DNA of 59,747 nt from Tectiglobus sp051009975 (lineage in GTDB: Bacteria; Pseudomonadota; Alphaproteobacteria; Rhizobiales; Hyphomicrobiaceae), in the NCBI GenBank assembly GCA_051009975.1, contig JBPCWA010000526.1, positions 1 to 59,747 of the forward strand. The letters run 5' to 3'. The first letter of the stretch is position 1. Every line of letters begins with the position of its first letter. The position numbers and the translations under genes are program-made. Of the stretch, positions 1-9,141 are shown piece by piece. The notes beneath the pieces are model-generated. The model ran no database searches, had not been told where the DNA came from, and was given only the letters and a program-made list of their open reading frames with translations.

Positions 1-1
1 G

Positions 2-2239
2 CGTAGCTCTAACGTTAAGCGTCTCGACGGCCACTTGTCTGACACGAAGAGGCAGATAGCGCATCTCAAAGGGACGCTGCCGGATCCCGGCGAGCGCGAC
101 ATGCTTAGCGACAGAGTAGAAACGCTACGGGCTGCGATCGAGAATAAAGAGCAAGAGTTTTCGGAGACGGAACGTTCCATTGCCGAATTACGGCAGCAAA
201 CAGATGCAGCACAGCGCCGCCGCGAGCGAGATGCGCTGGCCATGAACCAAGCCGATTCTGAGCGTCGAACGCTTCTCAAGTTGCTCGTTCACAATTTGGA
301 CGCACCTGCAGTGGTTGATCAAATTATTGTCGATAAAGGCTACGAAACTGCTCTCGGGGCTGCCTTGGGCGACGACCTTGATGCACCGGTCGGAAACGAG
401 AAAGTTGTGCATTGGCGAGATTGGAATGACGTATTTGCGGCAGAGCCTCATCTTCCCGAAGGTGTGAAACTGCTTGCGGATGTCGTAAAGGCACCACCCG
501 CCCTGATGAAGCGGCTGACGATGATTGGTCTAGTGGATTCCTGCCGCGGAGCGTCGTTGCAGGTCTCACTCAAACCCGGCCAACGCCTTGTTTCCAAGCG
601 CGGCGACATGTGGCGATGGGATGGTTTCGTAGTCCCGGCGGGTGCACCAAGTGCTGCGGCCCAGCGACTTTCCGCGCGCAATCGTTTGCGCGAACTTGAT
701 GTGGAACTGCCGGACCTTGTGCGCGCACATGCGGGGGCCGAAGCAGCAGTTGAAGAGCTCCATCGTTCTTCAACCGCTGCAACATCACGCCAGCAGGATT
801 TGCGTCATCAGCTCCGAGAATTGCGAAACGAACGCGAAGCTGCTCAAGGGCAACTCGCAACCATTGAATCGCTCTTGCGCGAGGCGCAAACGCGACTAGA
901 TGTTTTGCAGGATCGTCAAATTTCCGCTGAAAAAGAGCTCGAGGCGGCGAAACTCTCACTTGTCGCGGCGCAGGCCGGATTGACCGAAATAGAACAGCGA
1001 AGCACCTGTGAGGCCGAGGTTCTTTCCGAACAGGCCATTGTCGTTGCGGCTCGTGATAGCGCGATTGACGCCCGGTCACGATCTGACGCCCTTAACCGCG
1101 ACTGTCAACGTCTCGCGGAGCGGAGCGAGCAAATCACCGCGGGCGTCGCGCAATGGCAAGTCAGGGCTGACTTGGCAGCGAAGCAAGTCGGAGTACTGGA
1201 AGATCGGCTTTCAGTGGCTCGAGTGAACCATGCCCGGACGATTGCTGTACCCAAGAAAATTGGCAATCAGCGCGAAGAGCTGCAAAATGCATTGGACGTT
1301 GCGCAAGCGAGACATCGCGACGCTGCCGACAAAGTCGTTGAAGCAGAAACAGCTCACAAAGAGGCGGCGCAAAGTCTTCGCACGGCCCAGGTCCAGGTTG
1401 GCGAGGAGCGCGAGATCCGCGCGCGCGCGGATGTGAGATTGGAGGCCGCACGAAGTCGCAGGGCGGATATCGTCAGGAAGATCCAGGAGGCCTTTAGCAC
1501 CGCTCCTGAGGGGTGTCTCGTACAAGCTGGCTACGCTGCGGAAGATGATTTGCCAGAGCTGGATGAGGCTGAGGGTCGCTTGCAGCGATTGAAAGTGGAC
1601 CGTGAGCGACTTGGTGGCGTTAATCTCAATGCCGGCGAAGAGCTGGAAAGGCTTAATTCGCAATACGACGCCTTGGAAACGGATCGCGCCGACATTGAAG
1701 CTGCCATCGCGAAATTGCGCGGAGGGATTGCCAGTCTCAATCGGGACGGCCGCAAGCGCTTGAAAAACGCGTTTGAGACGGTTAACGCGCACTTTCAGGA
1801 CTTGTTTACGACCCTGTTTGGCGGCGGTGAAGCCAGATTGGAAATGATTGAGGATAGCGCGGACCCGCTGGCCGGCGGTCTTGAGATTCTAGCAAAACCG
1901 CCGGGAAAGAAGCCCACCACGCTATCGCTACTGTCTGGCGGCGAGCAGTCTCTCACGGCGCTTGCGCTCATATTCGCGGTTTTTCTGACAAATCCATCAC
2001 CAATTTGCGTGTTGGACGAGGTCGATGCACCGCTTGACGATGCCAACGTCGACCGATTCTGTACGCTGATGGAGAAGATGGCGCGCAATACGGCAACGCG
2101 CTTTCTAGTCATTACCCATCATCCTATGACAATGGCAAGAGTCGACCGCCTGTTCGGCGTGACCATGGCCGAGCGAGGAGTGAGCCAGCTCGTTTCTGTT
2201 GATCTATCTATTGCTGAAGAACTTCTCGAGACCGCCTGA
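2..2239 (+). CDS. smc: Chromosome segregation protein SMC, 3' part (5' end outside window)
   Basis: The frame is open from base 2 to the TGA at 2237-2239, so the gene starts left of the window; the TTG at 35 is not a credible start. SMC dimers bind and compact DNA with ScpA/ScpB using ATP. Visible parts are a hinge-like segment (roughly nt 280-680, with GYETALGAALGDDLDAPVG), a long charged second coiled coil (nt 700-1750), and the C-terminal half of the ATPase head. The head has the ABC signature LSGGEQSLTALAL near nt 1931 and Walker B ICVLDEVDAPLDD near nt 2003, followed by an H-loop region ITHHPMTMA. The Walker A half lies upstream. Family assignment is firm; only the truncation by the window edge limits it. 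Confidence 0.95.
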   Translation, partial: RSSNVKRLDGHLSDTKRQIAHLKGTLPDPGERDMLSDRVETLRAAIENKEQEFSETERSIAELRQQTDAAQRRRERDALAMNQADSERRTLLKLLVHNLDAPAVVDQIIVDKGYETALGAALGDDLDAPVGNEKVVHWRDWNDVFAAEPHLPEGVKLLADVVKAPPALMKRLTMIGLVDSCRGASLQVSLKPGQRLVSKRGDMWRWDGFVVPAGAPSAAAQRLSARNRLRELDVELPDLVRAHAGAEAAVEELHRSSTAATSRQQDLRHQLRELRNEREAAQGQLATIESLLREAQTRLDVLQDRQISAEKELEAAKLSLVAAQAGLTEIEQRSTCEAEVLSEQAIVVAARDSAIDARSRSDALNRDCQRLAERSEQITAGVAQWQVRADLAAKQVGVLEDRLSVARVNHARTIAVPKKIGNQREELQNALDVAQARHRDAADKVVEAETAHKEAAQSLRTAQVQVGEEREIRARADVRLEAARSRRADIVRKIQEAFSTAPEGCLVQAGYAAEDDLPELDEAEGRLQRLKVDRERLGGVNLNAGEELERLNSQYDALETDRADIEAAIAKLRGGIASLNRDGRKRLKNAFETVNAHFQDLFTTLFGGGEARLEMIEDSADPLAGGLEILAKPPGKKPTTLSLLSGGEQSLTALALIFAVFLTNPSPICVLDEVDAPLDDANVDRFCTLMEKMARNTATRFLVITHHPMTMARVDRLFGVTMAERGVSQLVSVDLSIAEELLETA

Positions 2240-2241
2240 GA

Positions 2242-2259
2242 TTGCAAGATTGCTTGCAA
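2242..2259 (+). terminator. Stem-loop directly after smc
   Basis: Perfect 7-bp stem TTGCAAG/CTTGCAA with a 4-nt ATTG loop, three bases after the smc stop codon. No T-run follows, so this is not a classical intrinsic terminator. It could protect the mRNA 3' end or act weakly in termination. Confidence 0.3.
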
Positions 2260-2349
2260 GACTTGAATTCTCTCCGCCACGGGGCGTAGCTTCTCGTCAC
2301 TGACAGTGGCATCGCGGCGACTGCAACTAGATCACATGACCGAGAAACT

Positions 2350-2634
2350 ATGTCCGCCTCACTTCACGATTTGATCTTTGCAGTGAAACATGAAGACCGT
2401 TGGCATAAAGGTGTGCACAATAGGCGGATCGCGTTTCCACATATCTCCCATATCTGTCTCTCCACAGGACCGCAGCTGAGTGACAGGTTCTATCCGCGGG
2501 CAGAAAGTGACCAATCAAATGCGGCGAAATTGCTGGTGTTGGGCGTTGGCGTGGGAGAAAAGTATCAGCTGATACCTCTTATCGATATCGAAGCTCGTCG
2601 GACTATCGTCCGGAGTGGCCCGAAAGAGACGTAA
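2350..2634 (+). CDS. Hypothetical 94-residue ORF between smc and the atp operon
   Basis: ATG to TAA, 94 residues, no recognised domain, no signal peptide and no membrane segment. The upstream GACCGAGAAACT is a poor ribosome-binding site. It fills most of the gap between smc and the atpI promoter. I cannot assign a function, and it may be chance open frame; the rest of 2240-2724 shows nothing else I can support. Confidence 0.25.
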   Translation: MSASLHDLIFAVKHEDRWHKGVHNRRIAFPHISHICLSTGPQLSDRFYPRAESDQSNAAKLLVLGVGVGEKYQLIPLIDIEARRTIVRSGPKET

Positions 2635-2724
2635 AATTCGACTGCCTCCACTTCTCGTATCCACCTATGACCACGTGCGCGCATTCGCCATAGCCAAGGT
2701 ACTCCCGATGCCGATGGCATCGCC

Positions 2725-2753
2725 TTGACACCCTAAATGCCCTTCCGTAGGTT
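2725..2753 (+). promoter_or_regulatory. Candidate sigma-70 promoter of the atp operon
   Basis: TTGACA at 2725-2730, 17 bases, then TAGGTT at 2748-2753. Position and orientation suit transcription of atpI-atpB-atpE-atpF'-atpF. Transcription would then begin near 2760, downstream of the ATG at 2737, which supports the later ATG at 2812 as the atpI start. Confidence 0.5.
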
Positions 2754-2811
2754 CCGCCCGTCTGTCAACCGGCCATCTCCGGCCATTATCAGCGCTGGGA
2801 AGCGCCTGACC

Positions 2812-3222
2812 ATGTCGGATAGGGACAATGGTGAAGGTTCGCGCCCGGGCCAATTAAGCCCCGCAGAGCGCAAGGCTTTTCGCGCGCGCTCCAATGACCT
2901 AGGAGCGCGCCTTGATGCTGTGAAATCACGGAGATTGCCGCCTCCTGACGACGCCGCTGGTCGTGCCCGTGGATCAGCCATGGCTCAAGGTTTCAAGATT
3001 GCCGTGGATCTCATTGTGGGAGTGTGCTTCGGCGGTTTGTTAGGCTGGGGACTGGATCGGTATTTTGAAACCAACGGTCCTTGGTTTCTTATCGTGTTCG
3101 TTATGCTCGGTTTTGCAGCGGGCATGCTAAATGTCATTCGGACCGCTCAGCGCATGCAGGCTGAGGCGGAAAAACTACAGAAGTCTGCACCGTCGGTTGT
3201 TGACGGTGACGACGAGGCGTGA
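2812..3222 (+). CDS. atpI: ATP synthase assembly/accessory protein AtpI
   Basis: 136 residues. Small accessory membrane protein encoded first in alphaproteobacterial F0 operons and thought to help c-ring assembly or Mg2+ supply. After a hydrophilic basic N-terminus there are two membrane segments, around residues 60-80 (IAVDLIVGVCFGGLLGWGLD) and 88-110 (WFLIVFVMLGFAAGMLN), the usual AtpI pattern. I chose ATG 2812 over ATG 2737: it follows GGGAAG (2797-2802), matches the family length better, and lies downstream of the likely promoter. It is followed after 60 bp by atpB. Confidence 0.9.
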   Translation: MSDRDNGEGSRPGQLSPAERKAFRARSNDLGARLDAVKSRRLPPPDDAAGRARGSAMAQGFKIAVDLIVGVCFGGLLGWGLDRYFETNGPWFLIVFVMLGFAAGMLNVIRTAQRMQAEAEKLQKSAPSVVDGDDEA

Positions 3223-3282
3223 TGCGGAATACTCCGACTGTCGCCTTTGAGCGATGTGAGAGTGGGGCTGGGGAGATTGGAA

Positions 3283-4032
3283 GTGGCAACAGGGGCTGAG
3301 GGCGGTCATGGCCCAATGCATCAGTTCGAAATCAATCGCTTCTTGAAGCTGGAGATTGGCGGGCTTGATGCTTCGTTCACCAATTCTTCGGCGTTCATGG
3401 TAGCGGCGCTTGTTTGCGTCCTGGGTTTTCTCACCCTGGCGATGAGTAACCGGACGTTGGTCCCCGGCAGAATGCAATCAGTTGCGGAGCTCAGCTATGA
3501 GTTTATCGCTAATCTTTTAAGGGAAAACGTTGGCAAGGAAGGCATGAAGTACATGCCATTTGTCTTCACGCTTTTCATGTTCATTCTTGCCTGCAACATG
3601 TTGGGCATGTTGCCCTACTCGTTTACCGTTACGAGCCACATCGTTGTGACCTTCGCGTTGGCCGCGCTGGTTTTTGTTGTGGTGACCGCTATTGGCTTTG
3701 CGCGCCACGGTATTGGTTTTCTCAAGTTATTTGTTCCGGATGGCGTGCCGCTTGCTTTGCTGATCTTGATCGTTCCTATCGAGCTGATCTCCTACCTCAT
3801 TCGGCCTATTAGCTTGTCGGTGCGGCTGTTCGCCAACATGATGGCCGGTCACACCATGTTAAAGGTATTCGCAGGTTTCGTGGTCAGTCTCGGAGCATTT
3901 GGCGTTGTTCCCTTGCTCGCGACGATAGCGTTTACGGGCTTGGAGTTCGTGGTTGCCTTCCTTCAGGCCTTCATCTTCTCGGTGTTGACCTGCATTTATC
4001 TCAACGACGCGGTGAACATGCACCATCATTGA
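3283..4032 (+). CDS. atpB: F0F1 ATP synthase subunit a
   Basis: 249 residues from GTG 3283. Subunit a forms the two proton half-channels beside the c-ring in the cytoplasmic membrane. The N-terminus HQFEINRFLKLEIGG and the helix with LSVRLFANMMAGHTM are family hallmarks; the essential Arg is R181 in that helix. Several further membrane helices run to the C-terminus (FLQAFIFSVLTCIYLNDAV). GTG 3283 is chosen because GGGAG at 3271-3275 lies 7 bases upstream and the product then starts just before the conserved HQFEI; a TTG at 3247 and an ATG at 3316 are alternatives. Second gene of the atp operon. Confidence 0.96.
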   Translation: MATGAEGGHGPMHQFEINRFLKLEIGGLDASFTNSSAFMVAALVCVLGFLTLAMSNRTLVPGRMQSVAELSYEFIANLLRENVGKEGMKYMPFVFTLFMFILACNMLGMLPYSFTVTSHIVVTFALAALVFVVVTAIGFARHGIGFLKLFVPDGVPLALLILIVPIELISYLIRPISLSVRLFANMMAGHTMLKVFAGFVVSLGAFGVVPLLATIAFTGLEFVVAFLQAFIFSVLTCIYLNDAVNMHHH

Positions 4033-4134
4033 CGCACATTCCCTCACTCAACCCTTAGCTCAACGCTCCCTACGACGGGGAACTATCAACGTCACACTCG
4101 CCCCAACTAGATACGGTCTTGAAAGGAGATCATC

Positions 4135-4359
4135 ATGGACGCAGAAGCAGCCAAGTTCATTGGCGCAGGCTTGGCCTGTTTTGCCCTGATCGGTGCTGGT
4201 ATCGGCATCGGTAACATTTTTGGAAATTACCTGTCCGGTGCATTGCGCAATCCGTCAGCTGCTCCAGGTCAATTCACCAACCTGTTGATTGGTTTCGCAC
4301 TCGCTGAGGCGACAGGACTTTTTGGTCTTCTGATTGCGCTAATAATACTTTTCGGTTGA
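4135..4359 (+). CDS. atpE: F0F1 ATP synthase subunit c
   Basis: 74 residues, two membrane hairpin helices, forming the proton-driven c-ring. The polar loop carries RNPSAAPGQ (residues 38-46) and the proton-binding carboxylate is E58 in FALAEATG. Glycine-rich GAGIGIGNIFG in helix 1 packs the ring. A strong Shine-Dalgarno, GAAAGGAG, stands just before ATG 4135, consistent with the high dose of c needed relative to other subunits. A stem-loop follows before atpF'. Confidence 0.97.
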   Translation: MDAEAAKFIGAGLACFALIGAGIGIGNIFGNYLSGALRNPSAAPGQFTNLLIGFALAEATGLFGLLIALIILFG

Positions 4360-4404
4360 GCGGGCGGTATTCGCCGGCCGCAAGGTCAGTAAGATTAGCG
4401 GATT

Positions 4405-4426
4405 GGCCGGATGTAAGAGGCCGGCC
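4405..4426 (+). other. Stem-loop between atpE and atpF'
   Basis: GGCCGG (4405-4410) pairs with CCGGCC (4421-4426) across a 10-base loop, with no T-run. Its place right after atpE suggests, by inference only, a role in mRNA stability or partial attenuation that favours subunit c. Confidence 0.35.
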
Positions 4427-4452
4427 CAAGCGATGAATGGCGGAGAGGCCTC

Positions 4453-5001
4453 ATGTTCGCCTGGTTGTCGGTAGCGCTTGCTGCCGTGCCCGATACGATT
4501 GAAAAGAAGAGCGGGTTACCTCAGCTCAACGTTCCTGATATGGCGCCGCAGCTGATCTGGCTGGCGCTTACTTTTGGTGTGCTGTACTTTGTCCTATCAC
4601 GCGTGACGTTGCCGCGGATAGCGTCGGTTATCGAGGAACGCCGAGATCGAATACAAAGAGATATTGATGAGGCCGATCGACTAAAGGGCGAGACAGACGC
4701 TTCACTTGCTGCTTACGAACAGGCATTGGCTGAAGCCCACGGTCGTGCAAACGCTATCGCCCGCGATACGCGGGATAAGCTTGCTAAAGAGGTAGACGAA
4801 GAGCGTTCGAAGGTGGAAGCCGAGCTGGCTAGCAAGCTAACAGAGGCTGAAGCGCGAATCTTCGAAATGAGATCTCAAGCCATGGCGCAGGTTGACGAAA
4901 TCGCCACTGGTGCGGCTGGAGATGTTGTTCGTAGGCTTATAGGTATTGATGTCAGTTCCGAAGAGGTCCGCGAGGCCCTCAAGTCCGGTGCCAGGGAGTA
5001 G
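4453..5001 (+). CDS. atpG: F0F1 ATP synthase subunit b'
   Basis: 182 residues. One of the two peripheral-stalk b-type subunits found in alphaproteobacteria and phototrophs (also called AtpX or AtpF'). A single N-terminal membrane helix (about residues 33-52, LIWLALTFGVLYFVLSRV) is followed by a long charged coiled coil that reaches toward F1. GGAGAGG lies just upstream of ATG 4453. It ends at 5001 and atpF starts 6 bases later, so the two are probably translationally coupled. Confidence 0.92.
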   Translation: MFAWLSVALAAVPDTIEKKSGLPQLNVPDMAPQLIWLALTFGVLYFVLSRVTLPRIASVIEERRDRIQRDIDEADRLKGETDASLAAYEQALAEAHGRANAIARDTRDKLAKEVDEERSKVEAELASKLTEAEARIFEMRSQAMAQVDEIATGAAGDVVRRLIGIDVSSEEVREALKSGARE

Positions 5002-5007
5002 TTGAGT

Positions 5008-5523
5008 ATGTTAACGATGCTGGCCAGTTCGGGCGGCACGCTCTCGACACCCGAGTTTTGGGTCGCGGCAGCATTCCTGATTTTTATTGGGGCACTCGTT
5101 TATTGGGGTGTTCCTGGGCTCATTGCCAAAGCCCTCGACGATCGTGCCGACGCGATCCGTAGTGAGCTTGATGAGGCGCGCAGGTTGCGCGAGGAGGCGC
5201 AAAACCTTCTCGCGGATTACCAGCGCAAGGTCCGCGAAGCAGAAGAAGAGGCTTCGGTGATCATCGAGCTGGCGCGCCGGGAAGCTGAAGCCCTCGCGGC
5301 TGAAACTCGACAAAGCCTAGAGGAAAGGGTTGTGCGGCGGGGCAAGCAAGCCGAGGACAAGATTGCGCGCGCTGAGGCTCAAGCGGTTAGTGATGTACGA
5401 TCAGCTGCGGTTGACGCGGCGATCGGTGCTGCTGAAACGGTCTTAAAGTCACATGTGGCGGGCTCGGAAGCTGATCGGATCATCGACCAAAGCATTGACG
5501 ACCTCAGGGGCAAGTTGAACTGA
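5008..5523 (+). CDS. atpF: F0F1 ATP synthase subunit b
   Basis: 171 residues from ATG 5008. Second peripheral-stalk subunit; N-terminal membrane helix (EFWVAAAFLIFIGALVYWGV) followed by an alpha-helical charged stalk rich in Glu/Ala/Arg. ATG 5008 is preferred to TTG 5002 because AGGGAG (4993-4998) is then 9 bases upstream. Last gene of the F0 operon; the F1 genes are not in the window, as usual in alphaproteobacteria where F1 is a separate operon. Confidence 0.93.
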   Translation: MLTMLASSGGTLSTPEFWVAAAFLIFIGALVYWGVPGLIAKALDDRADAIRSELDEARRLREEAQNLLADYQRKVREAEEEASVIIELARREAEALAAETRQSLEERVVRRGKQAEDKIARAEAQAVSDVRSAAVDAAIGAAETVLKSHVAGSEADRIIDQSIDDLRGKLN

Positions 5524-6042
5524 TTCATGTGCTCTCGTGACATTCTGATCTGTCGATGACCATTAGCTGATGATGTGACGAACGCGATTGCTGACCCGTG
5601 ATACGTAAAGGCATCATTTATTTTGCATTATTCTAGTGGCTTGTTTTTCTGGTGTGGACGGCGTCGGCACGCCTTGATGTACTGCGGAATGTATTGCGGA
5701 GAATAGCCGAGACAGCGGCAGTGTGGGGGAGTTCCGGGCAAGCTTTAGGAGGGCCGCCGCAGGCCTCTACCTCTTCGGCTATTTCAAAATAGTCAATCGG
5801 CCGAACTTTGCCACTCATCCAACCTGTAAATTAACCTTTATGGACGGTCAAATATTGGCCACCCCCATTCCGGTTTTCTATTCCTGCTGACTAAAGCACA
5901 ATTCCGCCCGACGTCTGTCGGTCGCCGTCACAGAGCAGCTCCTGCTTCATGCGGTCCCGACAACGTGCAAATCTTGTGTTGGGCTAGTCCGCTCTGGCCC
6001 TGAGCAGACGACGGAACGTACAAAACTTGAGGAGGACTGATC
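5524..6042. other. About 520 bp without a recognisable gene
   Basis: Between atpF and the prohibitin-like gene. I see only a 61-codon minus-strand open frame (5633-5818) with no ribosome-binding site and no familiar motif. The right end must hold the promoter of the prohibitin-like gene; no convincing -35/-10 pair was found. Confidence 0.4.
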
Positions 6043-6972
6043 GTGAATGCCCAAACCACTCCCCAGTATCCATTGCCCACTCCGAAAATTTCTGCGCTGG
6101 GCTTAGGTTCTACGGTCTTGATCATCATCGGTGCCATTTTGCTGTTTGGGATATGGCTCGGCATATATCGGATTGACGCTGGTCACGTGGGAATAGTGAA
6201 ACGGTTCGGCAATGTAATAGATGTTGTAGATCCCGGTCTGCACGTGAAGATCCCATACGCCGACACGGTGGAGGAAATGGAGGTGCGGGAGCGAGCTTTC
6301 TCCATGAAGATGGAGGCGGCGTCGCAAGACCCACTCGAATTACCAGTCACTGTTACAGTGAATTGGTTGGTTAAGCGCGATCATGTGAAGGATCTGTACA
6401 TCCAATTTGGATCGCTAGATCAATTCGAGAAGCGTATTATCCAACCTCGCCTAAGTGACGCCGTGAAGGGTGTGACGAGTGGCTATACAGTTAATGATTT
6501 GCTGCGTAAGCGGACTGAGTACAGAAATCGTTCGCTAGAGACGTTCGATGCCCGAATGCCAGAAGACATTCAGACGACCGGCTTCTCTATCGTGAATATT
6601 GGTTTTCCACCGGAGTATACCAAGGCCATTAGAGACAAGCAGGTGGCGCGCGAGCAGGCAGAGACAGAGAAATATGTACTTGATCGTCAGCGTCTTACCA
6701 GTTCGCAGGTCACCCAAACAGCGATCGCACAACGGGACGCGGATAAGGCTCGCGCGGACGGCAAAGCCTACGAAATCAAAGTACAGGGTGAGGCCGAGGC
6801 GCAGGCCATCCGCATCATGGGAGAGGCCTTGGCAAAACACCCTCTGGTTGTCGAATACAAGAAAGTTGAGCGCTGGGGAGGATCGTTTCCATCTACTTTT
6901 ATGGGTGGGGACGTGAGCGCGCAAACGCTCTGGTCGCTTCCCGGCAGCGGGAAGGTGCCTCGCGCGCAATAG
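6043..6972 (+). CDS. Prohibitin/SPFH (band 7) membrane protein
   Basis: 309 residues from GTG 6043, preceded by TTGAGGAGG. An N-terminal membrane segment (about residues 22-43, VLIIIGAILLFGIWLGI) anchors a band 7 domain (about residues 45-215: HVGIVKRFGNVIDVVDPGLH, then VTVTVNWLVK). A charged Ala/Arg-rich helix follows (KQVAREQAETEKYV, KVQGEAEAQAIRIMGEAL), the usual oligomerisation stalk. It resembles prohibitin-type proteins more than HflK/HflC: single gene, no paired hflK, no hflX. Such proteins form large rings in the inner membrane that scaffold or restrain proteases such as FtsH; the partner here is unknown. Its strong own ribosome-binding site and 520-bp upstream gap suggest a single-gene unit. 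Confidence 0.88.
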   Translation: MNAQTTPQYPLPTPKISALGLGSTVLIIIGAILLFGIWLGIYRIDAGHVGIVKRFGNVIDVVDPGLHVKIPYADTVEEMEVRERAFSMKMEAASQDPLELPVTVTVNWLVKRDHVKDLYIQFGSLDQFEKRIIQPRLSDAVKGVTSGYTVNDLLRKRTEYRNRSLETFDARMPEDIQTTGFSIVNIGFPPEYTKAIRDKQVAREQAETEKYVLDRQRLTSSQVTQTAIAQRDADKARADGKAYEIKVQGEAEAQAIRIMGEALAKHPLVVEYKKVERWGGSFPSTFMGGDVSAQTLWSLPGSGKVPRAQ

Positions 6973-7041
6973 ATCTGTTTCGCCGATTGCACGAACTCGG
7001 CCACTTATAGAACAGTGTCCGGAGCAGTGCCTAAGAGGCTG

Positions 7042-7076
7042 GCCCGGGAGACCCAAGAGCCTTGTCTCGGGCTTTG
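7042..7076 (+). terminator. Candidate terminator after the prohibitin-like gene
   Basis: GCCCGGGAGAC (7042-7052) can pair with GTCTCGGGC (7064-7072) with a 2-base bulge, followed by a short TTT. It lies 70 bp after the plus-strand stop at 6972. The T-run is weak, so the call is moderate. Confidence 0.4.
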
Positions 7077-7207
7077 TTCGTCCGCGCCGCGATCGCTCAC
7101 ATTCAAGCCAAGTAGGCCAACGGCATGGGGGGGAAGGATCAAGGATTTCTTGCGCCCGGCATCACGGAACTGCGGGTGGGTGCCTCCCTACCAGTAACCC
7201 CAATACA

Positions 7208-7891
7208 CTAGCCGCGCCAGGAGCGCCGGCGACTGTTCTCAGGCCCTGTCGGCGAGAGCTGTTGTTGCTCGAATCCAACGAAGACCTCAAACTCACCCGG
7301 TCGCGTGCCAGGTGGAATGCTGAAGGTAACTGAACGGACTTGGCTGAAATAACCGATCGGAGCCTGCGTCGAGACATCAGCCGACACCGATACCTTATCT
7401 GCAGCAATGCGCTCGCGCTTGGCATCGGTCACGAAGATATTGACCGGCAATGTCACCCGCATCGGTTGCCCGCGAGGGCCGAGCAGCACGCGTCCTGAGA
7501 AACCGTACTTTACCGTCACGCGACCAGGCTCGATCTGACATTCACGGGCGGTCCGCGTTATTTCACCACGATAAACAACGGCGAGACTGTCGCCTGCCTG
7601 CCCGTTTTGATATTTTGTGGTTGAGCCATCGCGCGTCCAAATTTGAAAGCGCGGGCACCCGTGCGCGACGTCAACGTTTGACACCGACCCCGTGACCGAG
7701 GCAGGTCCAGCCTTGGCAGCCGATAGGAGCTGTTCCTCCGTCACGGATTCAACGGGTTGAGGCGCCGCTTTTCCGAACATCCCACCGCTGAGGCCAGAAG
7801 TCAGCGACGACATCCCACATGCCGTAAGGCCAAGCATTGCCGCACATGCAATCGTCACACGTGCACATGTTCGTCTGTAAGAAGCGTACAT
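7208..7891 (-). CDS. Putative lipoprotein of unknown function
   Basis: 227 residues from the ATG at 7891; a longer start at 7933 is possible. The N-terminus is basic (MYASYRRTCAR), then hydrophobic, ending in a lipobox LTAC with Cys25, so it is probably an outer- or inner-membrane lipoprotein. The mature part is Gly/Ser-rich at first, then a predicted beta-rich domain with two Cys (HGCPRFQIW, ARECQIEPGR) that could form a disulfide. No family I can name. It is transcribed alone on the minus strand, between the plus-strand prohibitin gene and divergent from ispH. Confidence 0.75.
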   Translation of the reverse strand: MYASYRRTCARVTIACAAMLGLTACGMSSLTSGLSGGMFGKAAPQPVESVTEEQLLSAAKAGPASVTGSVSNVDVAHGCPRFQIWTRDGSTTKYQNGQAGDSLAVVYRGEITRTARECQIEPGRVTVKYGFSGRVLLGPRGQPMRVTLPVNIFVTDAKRERIAADKVSVSADVSTQAPIGYFSQVRSVTFSIPPGTRPGEFEVFVGFEQQQLSPTGPENSRRRSWRG

Positions 7892-8137
7892 CTTGCCAGT
7901 AGCCCCCAAATCTGGTCGAAGATTGCGCGTCACGGCGAAACCTGTATCCCTAGTGCTACGATAGATATCAAGATCACAGACGCGACGAGTCGACTACACA
8001 AGACACCACATCAAAACTGAGCTGCGAATCAATCTTAACATTCCCAGCACGCTCCAACCAACCTTGCACGCAAAGCAGCCCACCGCGCATTTTTCACCGC
8101 CCTTTGGCGGACGTCCTTCACCCGGCCCGCAGGTACA

Positions 8138-9133
8138 ATGAAACGTTCAAAGCACCAAACCGATACTAGTGTCGCCCAAAAGTCCCCTCTTCGCGTGCTT
8201 CTGGCCGCCCCGCGGGGGTTCTGCGCGGGCGTGGATCGCGCGATACAGATCGTCGAACTCGCTCTCAAGAAGTATGGACCACCCGTATATGTGCGCCACG
8301 AGATTGTGCATAATCGCTATGTTGTTGACGGTCTTAAGGCGAAAGGCGCAATTTTTGTCGAAGAGTTGGACGAAATTCCGATAACTGATGCACCAGTGAT
8401 TTTCTCCGCACACGGTGTTCCGAAGTCGGTTCCGCAGACGGCCAAAATTCGTAACCTCTTCTACCTTGACGCAACATGTCCGCTTGTTACGAAAGTCCAT
8501 CGCGAGGCTGAGATGCACCATCGAGCAGGTCGCCAGATCGCGCTGATTGGCCATGCCGGCCATCCTGAAGTCGTCGGGACCATGGGGCAGTTACCTGATG
8601 GTGCGATCACGTTGATCGAAACTATCGAGGACGCTGAGGTCTTCGCACCTGACGATCCAGACAACGTGGCGTACGCCACTCAAACGACATTGTCTCTTAC
8701 CGACACGGCTGCAATTGTCGAGGTTCTCGAACGTCGGTTCCCCAAAATTGCGGGTCCGCATATGCAAGACATCTGCTACGCGACGACGAACCGGCAACGG
8801 GCAGTGAGCGAGATCGCAGACCGTTGCGATTTGATTCTGGTCGTAGGCGCTCCTAACAGCTCCAACTCGAAACGCTTGGTTGAGGTCGCTGAACGGGCCG
8901 GGTGTCCCCAAGCCTTCCTGGTGCAAAGAGCAACGCAAGTACCTTGGGATGCCCTTTCTGGTGCCTCTTGCGTGGGGATTTCTGCGGGCGCCTCAGCCCC
9001 TGAGACACTTGTTCAAGAGATCATCGACGCGTTGGGCACGCGATTCGATCTCAACATCGCCGAAGTGGAAATTGCCGAAGAAAACATTGCTTTCAATATT
9101 CCTCGTGTTCTTCGTAATGCGCGTGCCACCTGA
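8138..9133 (+). CDS. ispH: 4-hydroxy-3-methylbut-2-enyl diphosphate reductase IspH
   Basis: 331 residues. Last enzyme of the MEP isoprenoid pathway: reduces HMBPP to IPP and DMAPP with a [4Fe-4S] cluster. The three cluster cysteines are C29 (PRGFCAGV), C114 (DATCPLV) and C213 (DICYATTNRQ). The catalytic glutamate is E144 in GHPEVVGTMG; SSNSKRL is the substrate-phosphate loop. About 15 residues longer at the N-terminus than the E. coli form. thrB follows 8 bases after the stop, then rnhA: a conserved alphaproteobacterial cluster with no obvious functional link. Confidence 0.97.
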   Translation: MKRSKHQTDTSVAQKSPLRVLLAAPRGFCAGVDRAIQIVELALKKYGPPVYVRHEIVHNRYVVDGLKAKGAIFVEELDEIPITDAPVIFSAHGVPKSVPQTAKIRNLFYLDATCPLVTKVHREAEMHHRAGRQIALIGHAGHPEVVGTMGQLPDGAITLIETIEDAEVFAPDDPDNVAYATQTTLSLTDTAAIVEVLERRFPKIAGPHMQDICYATTNRQRAVSEIADRCDLILVVGAPNSSNSKRLVEVAERAGCPQAFLVQRATQVPWDALSGASCVGISAGASAPETLVQEIIDALGTRFDLNIAEVEIAEENIAFNIPRVLRNARAT

Positions 9134-9141
9134 GAATTGAC

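Noticed and set aside
2812..5523. Incomplete ATP synthase as a sign of gene loss
   Set aside because: F0 and F1 genes are normally in separate operons in alphaproteobacteria, so the missing F1 genes are expected elsewhere.
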